64,000 bases of DNA from Bacteroidales bacterium UBA3653 (GTDB lineage: Bacteria; Bacteroidota; Bacteroidia; Bacteroidales; Paludibacteraceae), in contig DFKE01000017.1 of NCBI GenBank assembly GCA_002373505.1, positions 62,001 through 126,000 on the forward strand, read 5' to 3'. Both the position numbers and the translations under genes were made by a program. The notes beneath the pieces were generated by a model. The model did not search any database, had not been told where the DNA came from, and was given only the letters and a program-made list of their open reading frames with translations. Positions 33,451 through 42,965 of this stretch are shown piece after piece (positions within the stretch are counted from its first letter, which is position 1; each line of letters opens with the position of its first letter).

Positions 33451-34725
33451 ATGACGAAAAAGAAAATACTCATATTGCAAGAAGATTTGTTTGCAGTTCC
33501 AGATGCGAATGCTAAATTAGTATTCCGTATAGGAATACAATTACTGAAGATAGGATACAATGTATCCGTCCTTGGTATTGCTCACAACGAGAAGGAGCAA
33601 GAGGATGAGTACAAAGGTATCCATCTAATCCATGAGCCGGATAATATGACAAAAGAAATGCGGCGACTGAAAGAACGACTAGGGCGTTTCCATTGGTTGA
33701 GATACATATTGCGTCCGCGTTCAATATGGTATCGCATTAATAATAAGAATTATACACCTTTTTATTTAGAGACACGTTCGTGGTTACGCAAGCATGTGCA
33801 TGAATACGATGCGCTAATAGCATGTTGCTCTCCCTATTATCCATTATCGTTAGCAGCGGAAGTGGCAGACCGTGTGCCGGTAATATACTATAAGATTGAT
33901 CCTGTTGGTTCATGGGGAGAAAAATCGAATGGCGATGTGGCACTATCCACGGTCGAAAATGAAATTAAATGGGATAGCGTTGCCTCGCGTATTATCATGC
34001 CGGATGTGGTATATAGGGATTATATGCGTTTGCCGACGAAGGTTAATGGACATAAAACAACAGTTGCGCAGTTTCCTAATGTCCGTCCGATAGTTCCTCA
34101 GCAGCAACGAAGCAAAATAGTTGAGAGTTATGAGAAAGATAAGATAAATTTGCTCTTTGTAGGGAAGTTCTATGCTGATATTCGTCATCCTCAGTATTTG
34201 TTTGACTTAATGGAGCAGTTGCGTGATACGCAAATTGCTTTGCATATTGTTGGCCCGCTCAATTATATGGGATTTGATAAGGCGTATATTGATCGCTATT
34301 TTACCAATAAGATTCCGAATATACATTTCCATGGAGCAGTCCCGCCGGCAGAGGCAGATGATATTCTGCTTTATGCAGACGGATTGGTGCATTTGGGCAA
34401 TAGTGTAGATACCGCGATGCCGAGTAAGATTTTGGATTATATCAGTAGCGGCAAACCGATTCTGAATATCTGCAAAATTCATACCTGTCCGACTTTGCCG
34501 TTGATGGCGCGCTATCCGATAGGGATGACGATTTTTGAGGATGAAGGAATTAACGAATTAGTGAGTGAGAGAGTTAAGGATTTTTGTATCAAGAATAGGG
34601 GCAAGCAAGTCCCATATAATGAAATCAAGAAATTATATCCCGAATGCACTATCGAATACGTGGGCAACCAATTCGATGAAACCATACGGGCTGCAATAAA
34701 AGAATTTAAGACAAATAAGATATGA
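33451..34725 (+). CDS. Glycosyltransferase, GT-B (family 4-like)
   Basis: A 424-residue GT-B protein beginning KKKILILQEDLF. The C-terminal donor domain shows INLLFVGKFYADIRHPQ and the E-type motif region DTAMPSKILDYISSGKPIL (about 325-343), as in GT4-like capsule enzymes. The ATG at 33451 is set by the promoter at 33405-33435. INELVSERVKDF (34548-34580) is another in-frame copy of the NEL/NER repeat. It overlaps fnlA by four bases. Confidence 0.8.
   Translation: MTKKKILILQEDLFAVPDANAKLVFRIGIQLLKIGYNVSVLGIAHNEKEQEDEYKGIHLIHEPDNMTKEMRRLKERLGRFHWLRYILRPRSIWYRINNKNYTPFYLETRSWLRKHVHEYDALIACCSPYYPLSLAAEVADRVPVIYYKIDPVGSWGEKSNGDVALSTVENEIKWDSVASRIIMPDVVYRDYMRLPTKVNGHKTTVAQFPNVRPIVPQQQRSKIVESYEKDKINLLFVGKFYADIRHPQYLFDLMEQLRDTQIALHIVGPLNYMGFDKAYIDRYFTNKIPNIHFHGAVPPAEADDILLYADGLVHLGNSVDTAMPSKILDYISSGKPILNICKIHTCPTLPLMARYPIGMTIFEDEGINELVSERVKDFCIKNRGKQVPYNEIKKLYPECTIEYVGNQFDETIRAAIKEFKTNKI
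34548..34580 (+). repeat. In-frame NEL/NER repeat in GT-B gene
   Basis: Words AACGAATTAGTGA / GTGAGAGAGTTA encode NELVSERV. Same family as in sodB and the FkbH-like gene. Confidence 0.5.
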
Positions 34726-35795
34726 GCATTTTTAAAGACAAAGTATTACTGATCACTGGTGGAACGGGCTCTTTTGGGAATGCCGTGCTTCGTCGTTTCT
34801 TGGATAGCGATATCCGCGAAATCCGTATCTTCTCCCGCGATGAGAAGAAGCAGGACGACATGCGTCATGCACTCCAGAACCCGAAAGTGAAATTTTATAT
34901 TGGAGATGTGCGTAATCGTCAATCGGTGGATAACGTGATGCCGGGTGTAGATTATATATTTTCCGCAGCTGCTCTCAAACAAGTGCCATCTTGCGAGTTC
35001 TTTCCAATGGAAGCATACCGAACAAACGTAGAGGGTACGAACAATGTCTTGGAATCCGCCATTGCGCATGGTGTTAAAAATGTGATAGTGCTTAGTACAG
35101 ATAAGGCGGCATATCCTATCAATGCGATGGGAATCAGTAAAGCGATGATGGAGAAAGTGGCGATTGCTAAAGGTCGTTCCCTTGGTCCCAATGCGGCTAC
35201 CACAATCTGTTGTACACGGTATGGTAATGTGATGGCGAGTCGAGGTTCTGTTATCCCTTTATGGGTGGATCAAATGATAGAGGGAAAGCCTATAACTATC
35301 ACGGACCCTAATATGACGCGTTTCATGATGACGCTGGATGATGCCGTAGATCTCGTAATGTATGCATTTGAGCATGGTCAGAATGGAGACTTGTTTGTGC
35401 AGAAAGCCCCGGCAGCCACGCTCAGCGTCTTGGCTGAGGCTCTTAAGCAAACTTACGCGAAATTGGATGCTAAGTATGGCAAAACAGAAGTGCGAGTGAT
35501 AGGAACTCGTCATGGGGAGAAACTCTATGAGACGCTTGTAACACGCGAAGAAATGGCAAAAGCCATTGATTGCGGCAACTATTTCCGCGTCCCATGTGAT
35601 ACGCGTGATTTGAATTATGATAAGTTCTTTACAGAAGGAAATGAACAGCTCTCTACAATAGAAGATTACCATAGTCATAATACGACGCAGTTAGATGTGG
35701 ATGGAATGAAGGCGCTGCTACTTAAACTACGTTTTATTCGCGAAGATTTAGGTTTGGAGCCACGTGCGAAAGCAAAAGAAATTAGATCCGAGTAA
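34722..35795 (+). CDS. fnlA: UDP-GlcNAc 4,6-dehydratase/5-epimerase (FnlA/CapE/WbjB)
   Basis: A 357-residue extended SDR that starts UDP-L-FucNAc synthesis. NAD(P) motif TGGTGSFGNAV (13-23) and the typical FSRDEKKQDDMRH (about 37-49), AALKQVPSCEFFPMEAYRTN and STDKAAYPINAMGISKAMMEK blocks are present; the last has M-G-x-x-K in place of the usual YxxxK, as in this subgroup. It is followed by fnlB and fnlC, giving the whole pathway. Confidence 0.92.
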   Translation: MSIFKDKVLLITGGTGSFGNAVLRRFLDSDIREIRIFSRDEKKQDDMRHALQNPKVKFYIGDVRNRQSVDNVMPGVDYIFSAAALKQVPSCEFFPMEAYRTNVEGTNNVLESAIAHGVKNVIVLSTDKAAYPINAMGISKAMMEKVAIAKGRSLGPNAATTICCTRYGNVMASRGSVIPLWVDQMIEGKPITITDPNMTRFMMTLDDAVDLVMYAFEHGQNGDLFVQKAPAATLSVLAEALKQTYAKLDAKYGKTEVRVIGTRHGEKLYETLVTREEMAKAIDCGNYFRVPCDTRDLNYDKFFTEGNEQLSTIEDYHSHNTTQLDVDGMKALLLKLRFIREDLGLEPRAKAKEIRSE

Positions 35796-35827
35796 GATAT
35801 TGTAGATAGCAAATTGGAGATTGAAGA

Positions 35828-37030
35828 ATGAAAATCTTAGTTACAGGAGCAAAAGGATTCGTAGGCACTAATCTCTGTGCCGAATTACGTAATATCCGCG
35901 ATGGTAAAGCACGGTGCTATGGTGATTTGGTTGTAGATGAAGTGATGGAGTACGATATAGACTCTACCCCAGAGCAGTTAGATACTTATTGCGCCAAAAC
36001 TGATTTCGTTTTTAATCTGGCGGGTATCAACCGTCCGAAAGATCCGGCTGAGTTTATGGAAGGAAACTGCTTTTTTGCGGATACATTGCTTGAGTGTTTG
36101 CGCAAGCATCATAACACTTGTCCCGTCATGCTTTCTTCTTCCATCCAAGCCACGCTGTCCGGCCGTTTTGGAGATAGCGAGTACGGGAGAAGCAAACGTG
36201 CCGGAGAAGAGTTGTTGTTCAAGTATGCAGAAGAAACGGGAGCAAAAGTGCTGGTATATCGTTTCCCGAACCTGTTTGGAAAATGGAGTAGGCCGAATTA
36301 CAATAGTGCCGTAGCTACATTCTGCTATAATATCGCCCATGATTTACCTGTTACTGTAAATGATCCGAATGTGGAGTTAGAGTTGCTGTATATCGATGAC
36401 TTGGTGCAAGAGATGATCGCTGCCCTGAAAGGCGAAGAACATCGTTGTGAGTTTGATGGGGTAGAGACGGTATTGAGACCGGATGGACGGTATTGTGTTG
36501 CTCCGTTGACACATAAAGTGAAGTTGGGAGAAATAGTGGAGTTACTTCAACAATTCCATGACCAACCGCAGTCGCTTATTATTCCGGAAATACCGAATAA
36601 CTCTTTTGTCAAGAAACTCTATTCGATGTATCTCAGTTATCTGCCGAAAGAGAAGGTGGCTTTTCCGCTAAAGATGAATATTGATGACAGGGGCTCGTTT
36701 ACAGAATTACTCAAGTCCGATAAATGCGGACAGGTGAGTGTAAATATCTCGAAACCCGGAATCACGAAAGGTCAGCACTGGCATCATAGCAAATGGGAGT
36801 TCTTTATCGTTGTCAGCGGACATGCCCTTATTCAAGAGCGTAAGATAGGTACAGACGAAGTGATGGAGTTTGAGGTGAGTGGCGATAAGATAGAAGCAGT
36901 ACATATGCTTCCGGGCTATACACATAATATCATCAATCTCTCTGAAACGGAGAATTTGGTGACTGTAATGTGGGCCAATGAGCAATTTGATCCCACGCAT
37001 CCAGATACGTATTTTGAACCTGTAAAATAA
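35828..37030 (+). CDS. fnlB: UDP-FucNAc pathway reductase (FnlB/CapF)
   Basis: A 400-residue bifunctional protein: N-terminal SDR domain (ILVTGAKGFVGTNL, 3-16; SEYGRSKRAGEELL with YxxxK-type catalytic pair) and C-terminal cupin domain (about 285-400; metal-binding region HWHHSKWEFFIVVSG). CapF converts the product of CapE to UDP-6-deoxy-L-talNAc. Second step of UDP-L-FucNAc synthesis. Confidence 0.92.
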   Translation: MKILVTGAKGFVGTNLCAELRNIRDGKARCYGDLVVDEVMEYDIDSTPEQLDTYCAKTDFVFNLAGINRPKDPAEFMEGNCFFADTLLECLRKHHNTCPVMLSSSIQATLSGRFGDSEYGRSKRAGEELLFKYAEETGAKVLVYRFPNLFGKWSRPNYNSAVATFCYNIAHDLPVTVNDPNVELELLYIDDLVQEMIAALKGEEHRCEFDGVETVLRPDGRYCVAPLTHKVKLGEIVELLQQFHDQPQSLIIPEIPNNSFVKKLYSMYLSYLPKEKVAFPLKMNIDDRGSFTELLKSDKCGQVSVNISKPGITKGQHWHHSKWEFFIVVSGHALIQERKIGTDEVMEFEVSGDKIEAVHMLPGYTHNIINLSETENLVTVMWANEQFDPTHPDTYFEPVK

Positions 37031-37037
37031 ATACAAT

Positions 37038-38195
37038 ATGGCATCTTTTAAAAAGAACGGCAAACTGAAATTGTTGATTATCGTTGGTACCCGTCCTGAG
37101 ATTATTCGTCTCGCGGCAGTGATTAACAAATGTCGGCAGTACTTCGATACACTTTTGGCACATACTGGTCAGAACTACGATTATAACCTGAATGGCATCT
37201 TCTTCCACGACTTAGGTCTTGCTGATCCGGATGTATATATGGAAGCCGTAGGGAAAGATTTGGGCGAGACGATGGGAAACATCATCGCGAAGAGTTACCA
37301 ACTGATGGTTGAGACTCAGCCGGATGCGGTGTTGGTGCTTGGTGATACCAACTCTTGTCTGTCTGTAATCGGAGCTAAGCGCTTGCATATCCCTATCTTC
37401 CACATGGAGGCAGGAAATCGTTGTAAAGACGAATGTCTGCCCGAGGAGACGAATAGACGCATTGTAGATATCATTTCGGATGTGAATATGGCATATTCGG
37501 AGCATGCGCGTCGGTATTTGGCTGAATGCGGATTACCGAAGGAGCGAACATACGTAACCGGTTCGCCGATGGCGGAGGTGTTGCACCAAAACTTAAAGCA
37601 GATAGAAGCATCCGATATACACCATCGTTTAGGCTTGCAGAAAGGTAAGTATATATTGCTTAGTGCGCATCGCGAGGAGAATATTGATACAGAGAAGAAT
37701 TTCTTGTCATTGTTCAATGCAATCAATGCGATGGCAGAGAAATACAATATGCCGATTCTTTACTCATGCCACCCGCGAAGTAAGAAACGTTTGGAGGCAA
37801 GTGGATTCCAATTGGATAGACGTGTGATTCAGCACGAACCACTTGGCTTCCATGACTATAACTGCTTGCAGATGAATGCGTTTGCAGTTGTTTCGGATAG
37901 CGGAACCCTGCCAGAGGAATCATCCTTTTTTACCTCTGTGGGGCATCCATTCCCTGCTATCTGTATCCGTACAAGTACAGAGCGTCCCGAAGCGTTGGAT
38001 AAGGGCTGTTTTTTCATTGCCGGAATAGATGAAAGCTCGTTGCTGCAAGCAGTAGATACAGCTGTCACGATGCACCGGAATGGTGATTATGGAATCCCAG
38101 TGCCGGATTATGTAGAGGAGAATGTATCTACTAAAGTCGTGAAGATAATACAAAGTTATACTGGAATTGTGAATAAAATGGTTTGGAGAAAGTAG
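37038..38195 (+). CDS. fnlC: UDP-FucNAc C2 epimerase (FnlC/CapG/WbjD)
   Basis: A 385-residue member of the UDP-GlcNAc 2-epimerase family, the last enzyme for UDP-L-FucNAc. Family motifs: IVGTRPEIIRLAAVI (15-29), HTGQNYDYNLNG, GDTNSC and HMEAGNRCKDECLPEETNRR, and SDSGTLPEE near the C-terminus. It ends the fnl trio. Adjacent genes (deacetylase, acyltransferase, GTs) probably act on the assembled or exported glycan. Confidence 0.92.
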   Translation: MASFKKNGKLKLLIIVGTRPEIIRLAAVINKCRQYFDTLLAHTGQNYDYNLNGIFFHDLGLADPDVYMEAVGKDLGETMGNIIAKSYQLMVETQPDAVLVLGDTNSCLSVIGAKRLHIPIFHMEAGNRCKDECLPEETNRRIVDIISDVNMAYSEHARRYLAECGLPKERTYVTGSPMAEVLHQNLKQIEASDIHHRLGLQKGKYILLSAHREENIDTEKNFLSLFNAINAMAEKYNMPILYSCHPRSKKRLEASGFQLDRRVIQHEPLGFHDYNCLQMNAFAVVSDSGTLPEESSFFTSVGHPFPAICIRTSTERPEALDKGCFFIAGIDESSLLQAVDTAVTMHRNGDYGIPVPDYVEENVSTKVVKIIQSYTGIVNKMVWRK

Positions 38196-38216
38196 TCGCG
38201 TACTACCTGCATACAG

Positions 38217-38975
38217 ATGATTACTAAGCTGATAAATAGGATTAAGCGCAAATGGACAAAGTTCCTCCTGCAGCCCATTCGTGTTTTTTGCTTTCATCAT
38301 GTGAGTGAAACGTATCATCCGCTAACAATGTGGGAGTGTGATTGGACGCAGACGGAACTGTTAAAACGCAATATTCAAAATCTAAAGGAACAAGGCTATA
38401 CGTTTATATCACTTTCTGATGCACAAAAGAAACTGAAACACGATTGGTTTAGACATGAGAAATATGCCGTTTTGACCGCAGATGATGGATTTAAATCTCT
38501 ACTTAATATCTTACCTTGGTTAAAGGAGCGGAATATACCTATTACATTATTCGTCAACCCCAAATATATCATGGAAGATAGAATAGGGGAAAATATGCAA
38601 AATCGTTTAGACCAAAGCAAAACGAAAGTTAGTAGTGATGAAATATATCTTAAGATGAATGATATTGAATCCATGCATTCTCCTTTAATTACATTTGCGT
38701 ATCATGGATACGAACACATGGACGAATGGAAGATAGACGAGAGGGTATTCACCCAAAATCTAACCCAATGCATAGAGACAATGCAGCGAGATTTTCCCAA
38801 TGTGATACCTTTCTATGCTCATACCTATGGCCACGCAAAAAGAGAGTACGATGTAATTTTGTACAAACAAGGATTGACGCCTGTTTATGTATCAGGTAAT
38901 TGCAATTATAAAGATGCGTTGCATATTGACCGCGAACTAATATCGAATGAAATACTTTTAAAGAAATCATTGTAA
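38217..38975 (+). CDS. Polysaccharide deacetylase-like protein
   Basis: A 252-residue NodB-fold protein (carbohydrate esterase 4). The metal-site motif TADDGFKS (about 89-96) and the later YHGYEHMDEW (about 162-171) are present, so it is probably active. It would remove N-acetyl groups from hexosamines in the polysaccharide. No signal peptide is seen, so it may act in the cytoplasm on lipid-linked intermediates. A second deacetylase-like gene follows at 40553. Confidence 0.78.
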   Translation: MITKLINRIKRKWTKFLLQPIRVFCFHHVSETYHPLTMWECDWTQTELLKRNIQNLKEQGYTFISLSDAQKKLKHDWFRHEKYAVLTADDGFKSLLNILPWLKERNIPITLFVNPKYIMEDRIGENMQNRLDQSKTKVSSDEIYLKMNDIESMHSPLITFAYHGYEHMDEWKIDERVFTQNLTQCIETMQRDFPNVIPFYAHTYGHAKREYDVILYKQGLTPVYVSGNCNYKDALHIDRELISNEILLKKSL

Positions 38976-39614
38976 ATGAGCAAGATTCGAAAATATATAG
39001 ATATTCTATCTTCCATCAATTGGTGCCAGACTTGGATGCTGTACCGGCGATTGCAGAAACCGCGTAGCAGTAGTATCCGTGTGCTTAATAGGTCAAATAT
39101 AAAATTGGCTGCATCCGCAACCATAGAGATGTCCGAGCATGCTTCGTTTGAGATCAATCGCCAGGATTATATCAAAACACATGAGCGCTCTACGCTCTAC
39201 TTGGGAGAAAATGCGTACTTAAAATTAAATGGACGTTTTACCATGCACGGACACTCGTCTATTATGATTCATGATGGCGCGCTCCTTGAAATCGGTAATA
39301 ATACTTACCTTAATGGAGGTTCCATTGACTGCTCCCACCATATTTCTATTGGGGATGACTGCGCTATAGCAGATGGAGTGCGAATCATGGATGAGTCATT
39401 CCATTCTGTTGATTCGCAAATAGGGGGGGGCGAAATCAAGATAGGACACAATGTCTGGATAGCTACGGGGGCAATGATTTTGCCTGGTGTGAAAATCGAA
39501 GATGGTGCTATTGTGGCAGCTGGAGCTGTGGTTACAAAAGATGTGCCGCCAAGATGTATGGTAGCCGGAGTGCCGGCAAAGGTAGTAAAAGAAAATGTAG
39601 AATGGAGGCATTGA
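38976..39614 (+). CDS. Hexapeptide-repeat O-acetyltransferase
   Basis: A 212-residue left-handed beta-helix acetyltransferase of the WcaF/maltose O-acetyltransferase kind: IDCSHHISIGDDCAIADGVR (about 114-133), HNVWIATGAMILPGVKIEDG and VAAGAVVTKDVPPR with C-terminal VAGVPAKVV. It probably O-acetylates a sugar of the glycan. The coding sequence has a run of eight G (39423-39430, encoding IGGGE), a candidate slipped-strand switch. It begins directly after the deacetylase stop codon. Confidence 0.85.
   Translation: MSKIRKYIDILSSINWCQTWMLYRRLQKPRSSSIRVLNRSNIKLAASATIEMSEHASFEINRQDYIKTHERSTLYLGENAYLKLNGRFTMHGHSSIMIHDGALLEIGNNTYLNGGSIDCSHHISIGDDCAIADGVRIMDESFHSVDSQIGGGEIKIGHNVWIATGAMILPGVKIEDGAIVAAGAVVTKDVPPRCMVAGVPAKVVKENVEWRH
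39423..39430 (+). repeat. Poly-G tract (8) in O-acetyltransferase gene
   Basis: Eight consecutive G at about codons 150-152 of the acetyltransferase. A one-base change would truncate the catalytic beta-helix. Confidence 0.65.
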
Positions 39615-39615
39615 T

Positions 39616-40560
39616 ATGATATCCGTTATTATTCCGACATATAATGGATTAGAAATGTCGCGAAAGTCATTGCCTACATGGTTTTCTCAAACTCTTCCAA
39701 AGGATGAGTACGAAATCATTGTGGTAGATAATCGTTCGACTGATGATACGCGGCAATATGTTGAGTCTCTGTTGCCCGAGCATAAGAACCTCGTCTATCT
39801 CTATGAACCCAAATCGGGCGCAACCAATGCTCGTCATGCAGGTGCACGCAAGGCCAAAGGAGAGTATCTGGTATTTGCTGATAACGATGGACTATTCAAT
39901 CCCGAATGCTTAGCTTCCATTATTGAGGTATATCAGGCTAACAAAGATTGTGCTGCTGTTGCATGCCGGATAGATATTGTATGGGATGGTGAAGAGCCAA
40001 AGTGGATTAAACCATACAAATATCTTTTGGGGCAATTGAATTATGGGGATGATATACGGTATGACAATTACAATCGTTTTTATCTCAATGGAGGCTTGAT
40101 GTCTGTGCGAAAAGATGTGTTTGAGCGATTAGGAGGCTTTAACCCGGATTTGATTGGACCCTATCTCATTGGGGATGGTGATTTAGGTTTCGTAAACAAA
40201 CTTCACGCAGAGCATGCGCTGATTGGATGGGCGCCCAATGCAAGGATGCAGCATATGCAATTGGTTACCAAACATGGTAGTAAACGCGGTATTGCGCTTC
40301 ATTGTTACAACAATGGCATCGCAGATTCGTATGCCAAATATCGTACGCAAGGATTTCGTATGAATGGTGTAATGTGGCAATTCTTGTTTGTGCAATTAGG
40401 AGTGGTAGTGAAACAATCCATCATCATGCTACTTCATTTGCACGATTTGGATCGCTATTTTGCGCTGAAGCAACATCAGGGCAATGTGCGATTCTTTGGC
40501 TTATTATTGAAACCGGCATTACGCAGAGAAATCAGGAAGGAGGATGTCTATAATGATTAG
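39616..40560 (+). CDS. Family 2 glycosyltransferase
   Basis: A 314-residue GT2 with canonical N-terminus MISVIIPTYNGLEMSRKS, EIIVVDNRSTDDT (about 36-48) and VFADNDGLFNPECL (about 92-105) as the DxD-type metal site. The C-terminal part has a mildly hydrophobic stretch (MWQFLFVQLGVVVKQ) that may contact the membrane. It overlaps the next gene's start. Confidence 0.88.
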   Translation: MISVIIPTYNGLEMSRKSLPTWFSQTLPKDEYEIIVVDNRSTDDTRQYVESLLPEHKNLVYLYEPKSGATNARHAGARKAKGEYLVFADNDGLFNPECLASIIEVYQANKDCAAVACRIDIVWDGEEPKWIKPYKYLLGQLNYGDDIRYDNYNRFYLNGGLMSVRKDVFERLGGFNPDLIGPYLIGDGDLGFVNKLHAEHALIGWAPNARMQHMQLVTKHGSKRGIALHCYNNGIADSYAKYRTQGFRMNGVMWQFLFVQLGVVVKQSIIMLLHLHDLDRYFALKQHQGNVRFFGLLLKPALRREIRKEDVYND

Positions 40561-41332
40561 TCCGAAATTGCGGTTAATCCGCGAACATAATAGAATCTAT
40601 CGCTACATATTGAAATGGCTGTGGCGCATCCAAGGAAAAGATGCACCTCGTGCTTATATGTTTCATAACGTGGTGGATACACCCGAACAAGTGTATTCTC
40701 AGTTCGCGATTACGAAAGAATCATTTGAAAGGTTCATTCGATATGAATTACAACGAGGTCAAAAGCCCATGGATGCAGAGACGTTGAAGAAGGCAGTTGA
40801 TACTCCGGATGTGTATAAGAACCATTTTGTGGTTACATTTGATGATATATACGATTCGGTATATACGAATGCTTATCCGGTCTTAAAAGCCAATAAGGTG
40901 CCATTCATCATCTTCGTGACTCCATCGCTCATAGATGCTGTCGATCCTAGTTCTAAACATTCCATGATTACTCCGGAGCATTTGAAGGAGATGGCAGGAG
41001 ATCCGCTATGCATTATAGGAGCGCATGGGATGGAGCATAAATCATTTCGCAACTATAGCGAAGAGGAGGCAAGGCGGAGTATGAAGGAAAGCAAACGATG
41101 GTTAGAAGGTAAATTAGGCAAAAGAGTGGAGTTCTTTGCTTTTCCATTCGGGCGTAGAGTAGAAGTGTCGAGGACAAACATTAAAACTTTATCGCGATGC
41201 GATTACAGTTGTGGTTTCTCGGCTTTAGACGGGTCGCTCAAACAGAAGTGGTTTAGTACTTGTTGGTTTTTACCAAGGATTCTCGTAGACGAGAAATTCG
41301 TCAATGAAAGGTGTAAAGAGAACGGTGTATGA
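40553..41332 (+). CDS. Polysaccharide deacetylase-like protein (second)
   Basis: A 259-residue NodB-fold protein: FVVTFDDIYDSVYTNAYP (about 93-110) with the DD metal pair, GAHGMEHKSF (about 163-172) and FAFPFGRR. It would de-N-acetylate the polysaccharide. Two starts are possible, 40544 and 40553; the AGGAGG at 40538-40543 is nine bases from the second, a rare clear Shine-Dalgarno site here, so 40553 is used. The gene overlaps its neighbours at both ends. Confidence 0.78.
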   Translation: MISPKLRLIREHNRIYRYILKWLWRIQGKDAPRAYMFHNVVDTPEQVYSQFAITKESFERFIRYELQRGQKPMDAETLKKAVDTPDVYKNHFVVTFDDIYDSVYTNAYPVLKANKVPFIIFVTPSLIDAVDPSSKHSMITPEHLKEMAGDPLCIIGAHGMEHKSFRNYSEEEARRSMKESKRWLEGKLGKRVEFFAFPFGRRVEVSRTNIKTLSRCDYSCGFSALDGSLKQKWFSTCWFLPRILVDEKFVNERCKENGV

Positions 41333-42360
41333 ATAAGAGTACTAAAATATCAGTTGCTGTCATCACTTATAACCAGCAAGATACTATCCGGCAGACGCTG
41401 GATTCTATCCTTATGCAGAAAGGCGATTTTGATTTAGAAATCGTCATCGGCGAGGATTGCTCTACGGATAATACCCGTGCCATCTGCGAGGAATTCGTTC
41501 ACTCGTTCACCCGTTCATCCGTTCATTCGTTAGTTCTTCTCCCTTCTCAGAAGAACCTTGGTATCATGGCTAATTTCGCGCGTGTGATGCAGGCTTGTAC
41601 AGGTGATTATGTGGGTATATGCGCAGGGGATGATTATTGGTGCGATGAGTATAAGTTGCAAAAGCAATTAGATTATTTTATCTCTCATCCGGAGGTCGGA
41701 GTTATATCTACATCAGGATACAAACTGTTGGTAAAAAGCAACACCTTAGTTCCGTATGCTATTGCTCCCTTCAAACCGATTGCCGATGGTAATATCAAAC
41801 CCTTCTATTTCTCTCCAGACTATAAGGGTGGGGTATATGCGATGCCACTGAGCCTCTTGATTAAACGGGACCTATTGCAATATGTGGATTTTGATGAATT
41901 TATCCGTCGCGGTTTTCCAGTAGAAGATTACCCGATGCAGGCAATCTTATCGCAACATACGAAATGGGGACATATCAACGACTTATGTGTGGTTTATCGG
42001 GTGTATAAGGAGTCGGCCACTTTTATCTCCTTTGACCATCCGAAATACATGCAGTATTATCGCGGATTAGCAGAGATTCGTAGATACTTAAATGGACTTT
42101 TTCCCGATGATGCTTGTTTCTCAGAGGAAGATATCCAGGAACAGTTGTTCTATAAAGAGTTTTTGCTCTATCTGCATAATCTGGAGTATAAAAAGGCGAA
42201 AGAACTTGTGCGTAATGCATCTTTTCTCCCTGTCCTTCAGGAAGGGGATGGAGGGCGGCTTAAACAAGCGAAACGCTTTACCAAAACGTGGTTGCATTTT
42301 ATAGCTGCGCACTACGTCAAGGAATTAAAATATAAAAAGGAATTAATAAGAAGAACATGA
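41329..42360 (+). CDS. Family 2 glycosyltransferase
   Basis: A 343-residue GT2: ISVAVITYNQQDTIRQTLDS at the start, IVIGEDCSTDNT, and the CAGDDYWCDEYKLQKQLD segment (about 98-115), closely similar in layout to the 30564 enzyme. Residues 56-70 (FVHSFTRSSVHSLVL) come from repeated CGTTCA words (41492-41533), the reverse complement of the NEL/NER repeat family. It overlaps fdtA by four bases. Confidence 0.87.
   Translation: MNKSTKISVAVITYNQQDTIRQTLDSILMQKGDFDLEIVIGEDCSTDNTRAICEEFVHSFTRSSVHSLVLLPSQKNLGIMANFARVMQACTGDYVGICAGDDYWCDEYKLQKQLDYFISHPEVGVISTSGYKLLVKSNTLVPYAIAPFKPIADGNIKPFYFSPDYKGGVYAMPLSLLIKRDLLQYVDFDEFIRRGFPVEDYPMQAILSQHTKWGHINDLCVVYRVYKESATFISFDHPKYMQYYRGLAEIRRYLNGLFPDDACFSEEDIQEQLFYKEFLLYLHNLEYKKAKELVRNASFLPVLQEGDGGRLKQAKRFTKTWLHFIAAHYVKELKYKKELIRRT
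41492..41533 (+). repeat. Reverse-oriented copy of the NEL/NER repeat in a glycosyltransferase gene
   Basis: Words TTCGTTCACTCG / TTCATCCGTTCATTCG are the reverse complement of the GAATGA/GAGTGA family found in sodB and other genes; here they encode FVHSFTRSSVHS in frame. Confidence 0.55.
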
Positions 42361-42773
42361 AAAATAGCAAAGTCACAGAATGCCAACTGATTGATATCCG
42401 TCGCTATTCGGATACGCGGGGTTACCTGTCGGTCGTAGAGAACGGAATCGATATACCGTTTGATATCAAGCGTATCTATTACCTCTATATGGTGCCGGAG
42501 GTGGCACGTGGTGCGCATGCTCACAAACAGCTGCAACAATTACTAATCGCTACATCCGGTTCGGTAGATGTCATCATGGATGATGGGCAGGAGAAGAAAA
42601 CCTTCCATCTTGACCGACCATGGAAAGGTCTCCTTATCCCTTCCGGTCTCTGGCGTGATCTGGAGAACTTCTCTGGCGGCGCTGTGCTCATGTGCTTGGC
42701 TTCTGAGAAATACGATGCGGATGATTACATCCGAGATTACGATGAGTTCTTGGCCTTTAAAAGGCAGAATTAG
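42357..42773 (+). CDS. fdtA: dTDP-4-keto-6-deoxyhexose 3,4-ketoisomerase (FdtA)
   Basis: A 138-residue cupin of the FdtA/QdtA (WxcM-like) family. It isomerises dTDP-4-keto-6-deoxyglucose to the 3-keto form, first step to dTDP-Fuc3NAc. The segment DTRGYLSVVE (about 19-28) and the catalytic-His pattern ARGAHAHKQLQQLLIATSG (about 50-68) are clear. The partners fdtC and fdtB, normally next to it, are 10 kb away at 52997 and 53466, beyond an inserted island. FdtA and QdtA differ in product stereochemistry and cannot be separated here with certainty. Confidence 0.88.
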   Translation: MKNSKVTECQLIDIRRYSDTRGYLSVVENGIDIPFDIKRIYYLYMVPEVARGAHAHKQLQQLLIATSGSVDVIMDDGQEKKTFHLDRPWKGLLIPSGLWRDLENFSGGAVLMCLASEKYDADDYIRDYDEFLAFKRQN

Positions 42774-42860
42774 TGTACAGTGTATAGTGTATGGTGTACG
42801 ATGGATTGATGAATTGAGGATGTGGTGTATGGTGTATGGTGTATGGTGTATGGTGTATGG
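42774..42860 (+). repeat. Low-complexity GTGTATGGT repeat, left edge of island
   Basis: Starts right after the fdtA stop: words GTGTACAGTGTATAGTGTATGG, then five tandem copies of a TGTATGG/TGTATGGTG unit at 42826-42860. The reverse-complement word TACACCATACAC fills the region before fdtC (52523-52987). Confidence 0.8.
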
Positions 42861-42885
42861 TCGTCCGGAAGGACGGCTTTTTTTG
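42861..42885 (+). terminator. Terminator downstream of fdtA
   Basis: CGTCC-GGAA-GGACG followed by GC and seven T. A compact intrinsic terminator at the left edge of the island. Confidence 0.8.
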
Positions 42886-42965
42886 TGTAAAAATTAATAA
42901 TAGGTTGTAAAAAAGAGCGATGGTGTCGCACGAATTTGACCTAAAATAAAGAAAAAATGCAAAAT

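Noticed and set aside
42568..42897. Plus-strand ORF overlapping fdtA and running into the GTGTATGG repeat
   Set aside because: Its second half is only translated tandem repeat and its first half is out of frame within fdtA.
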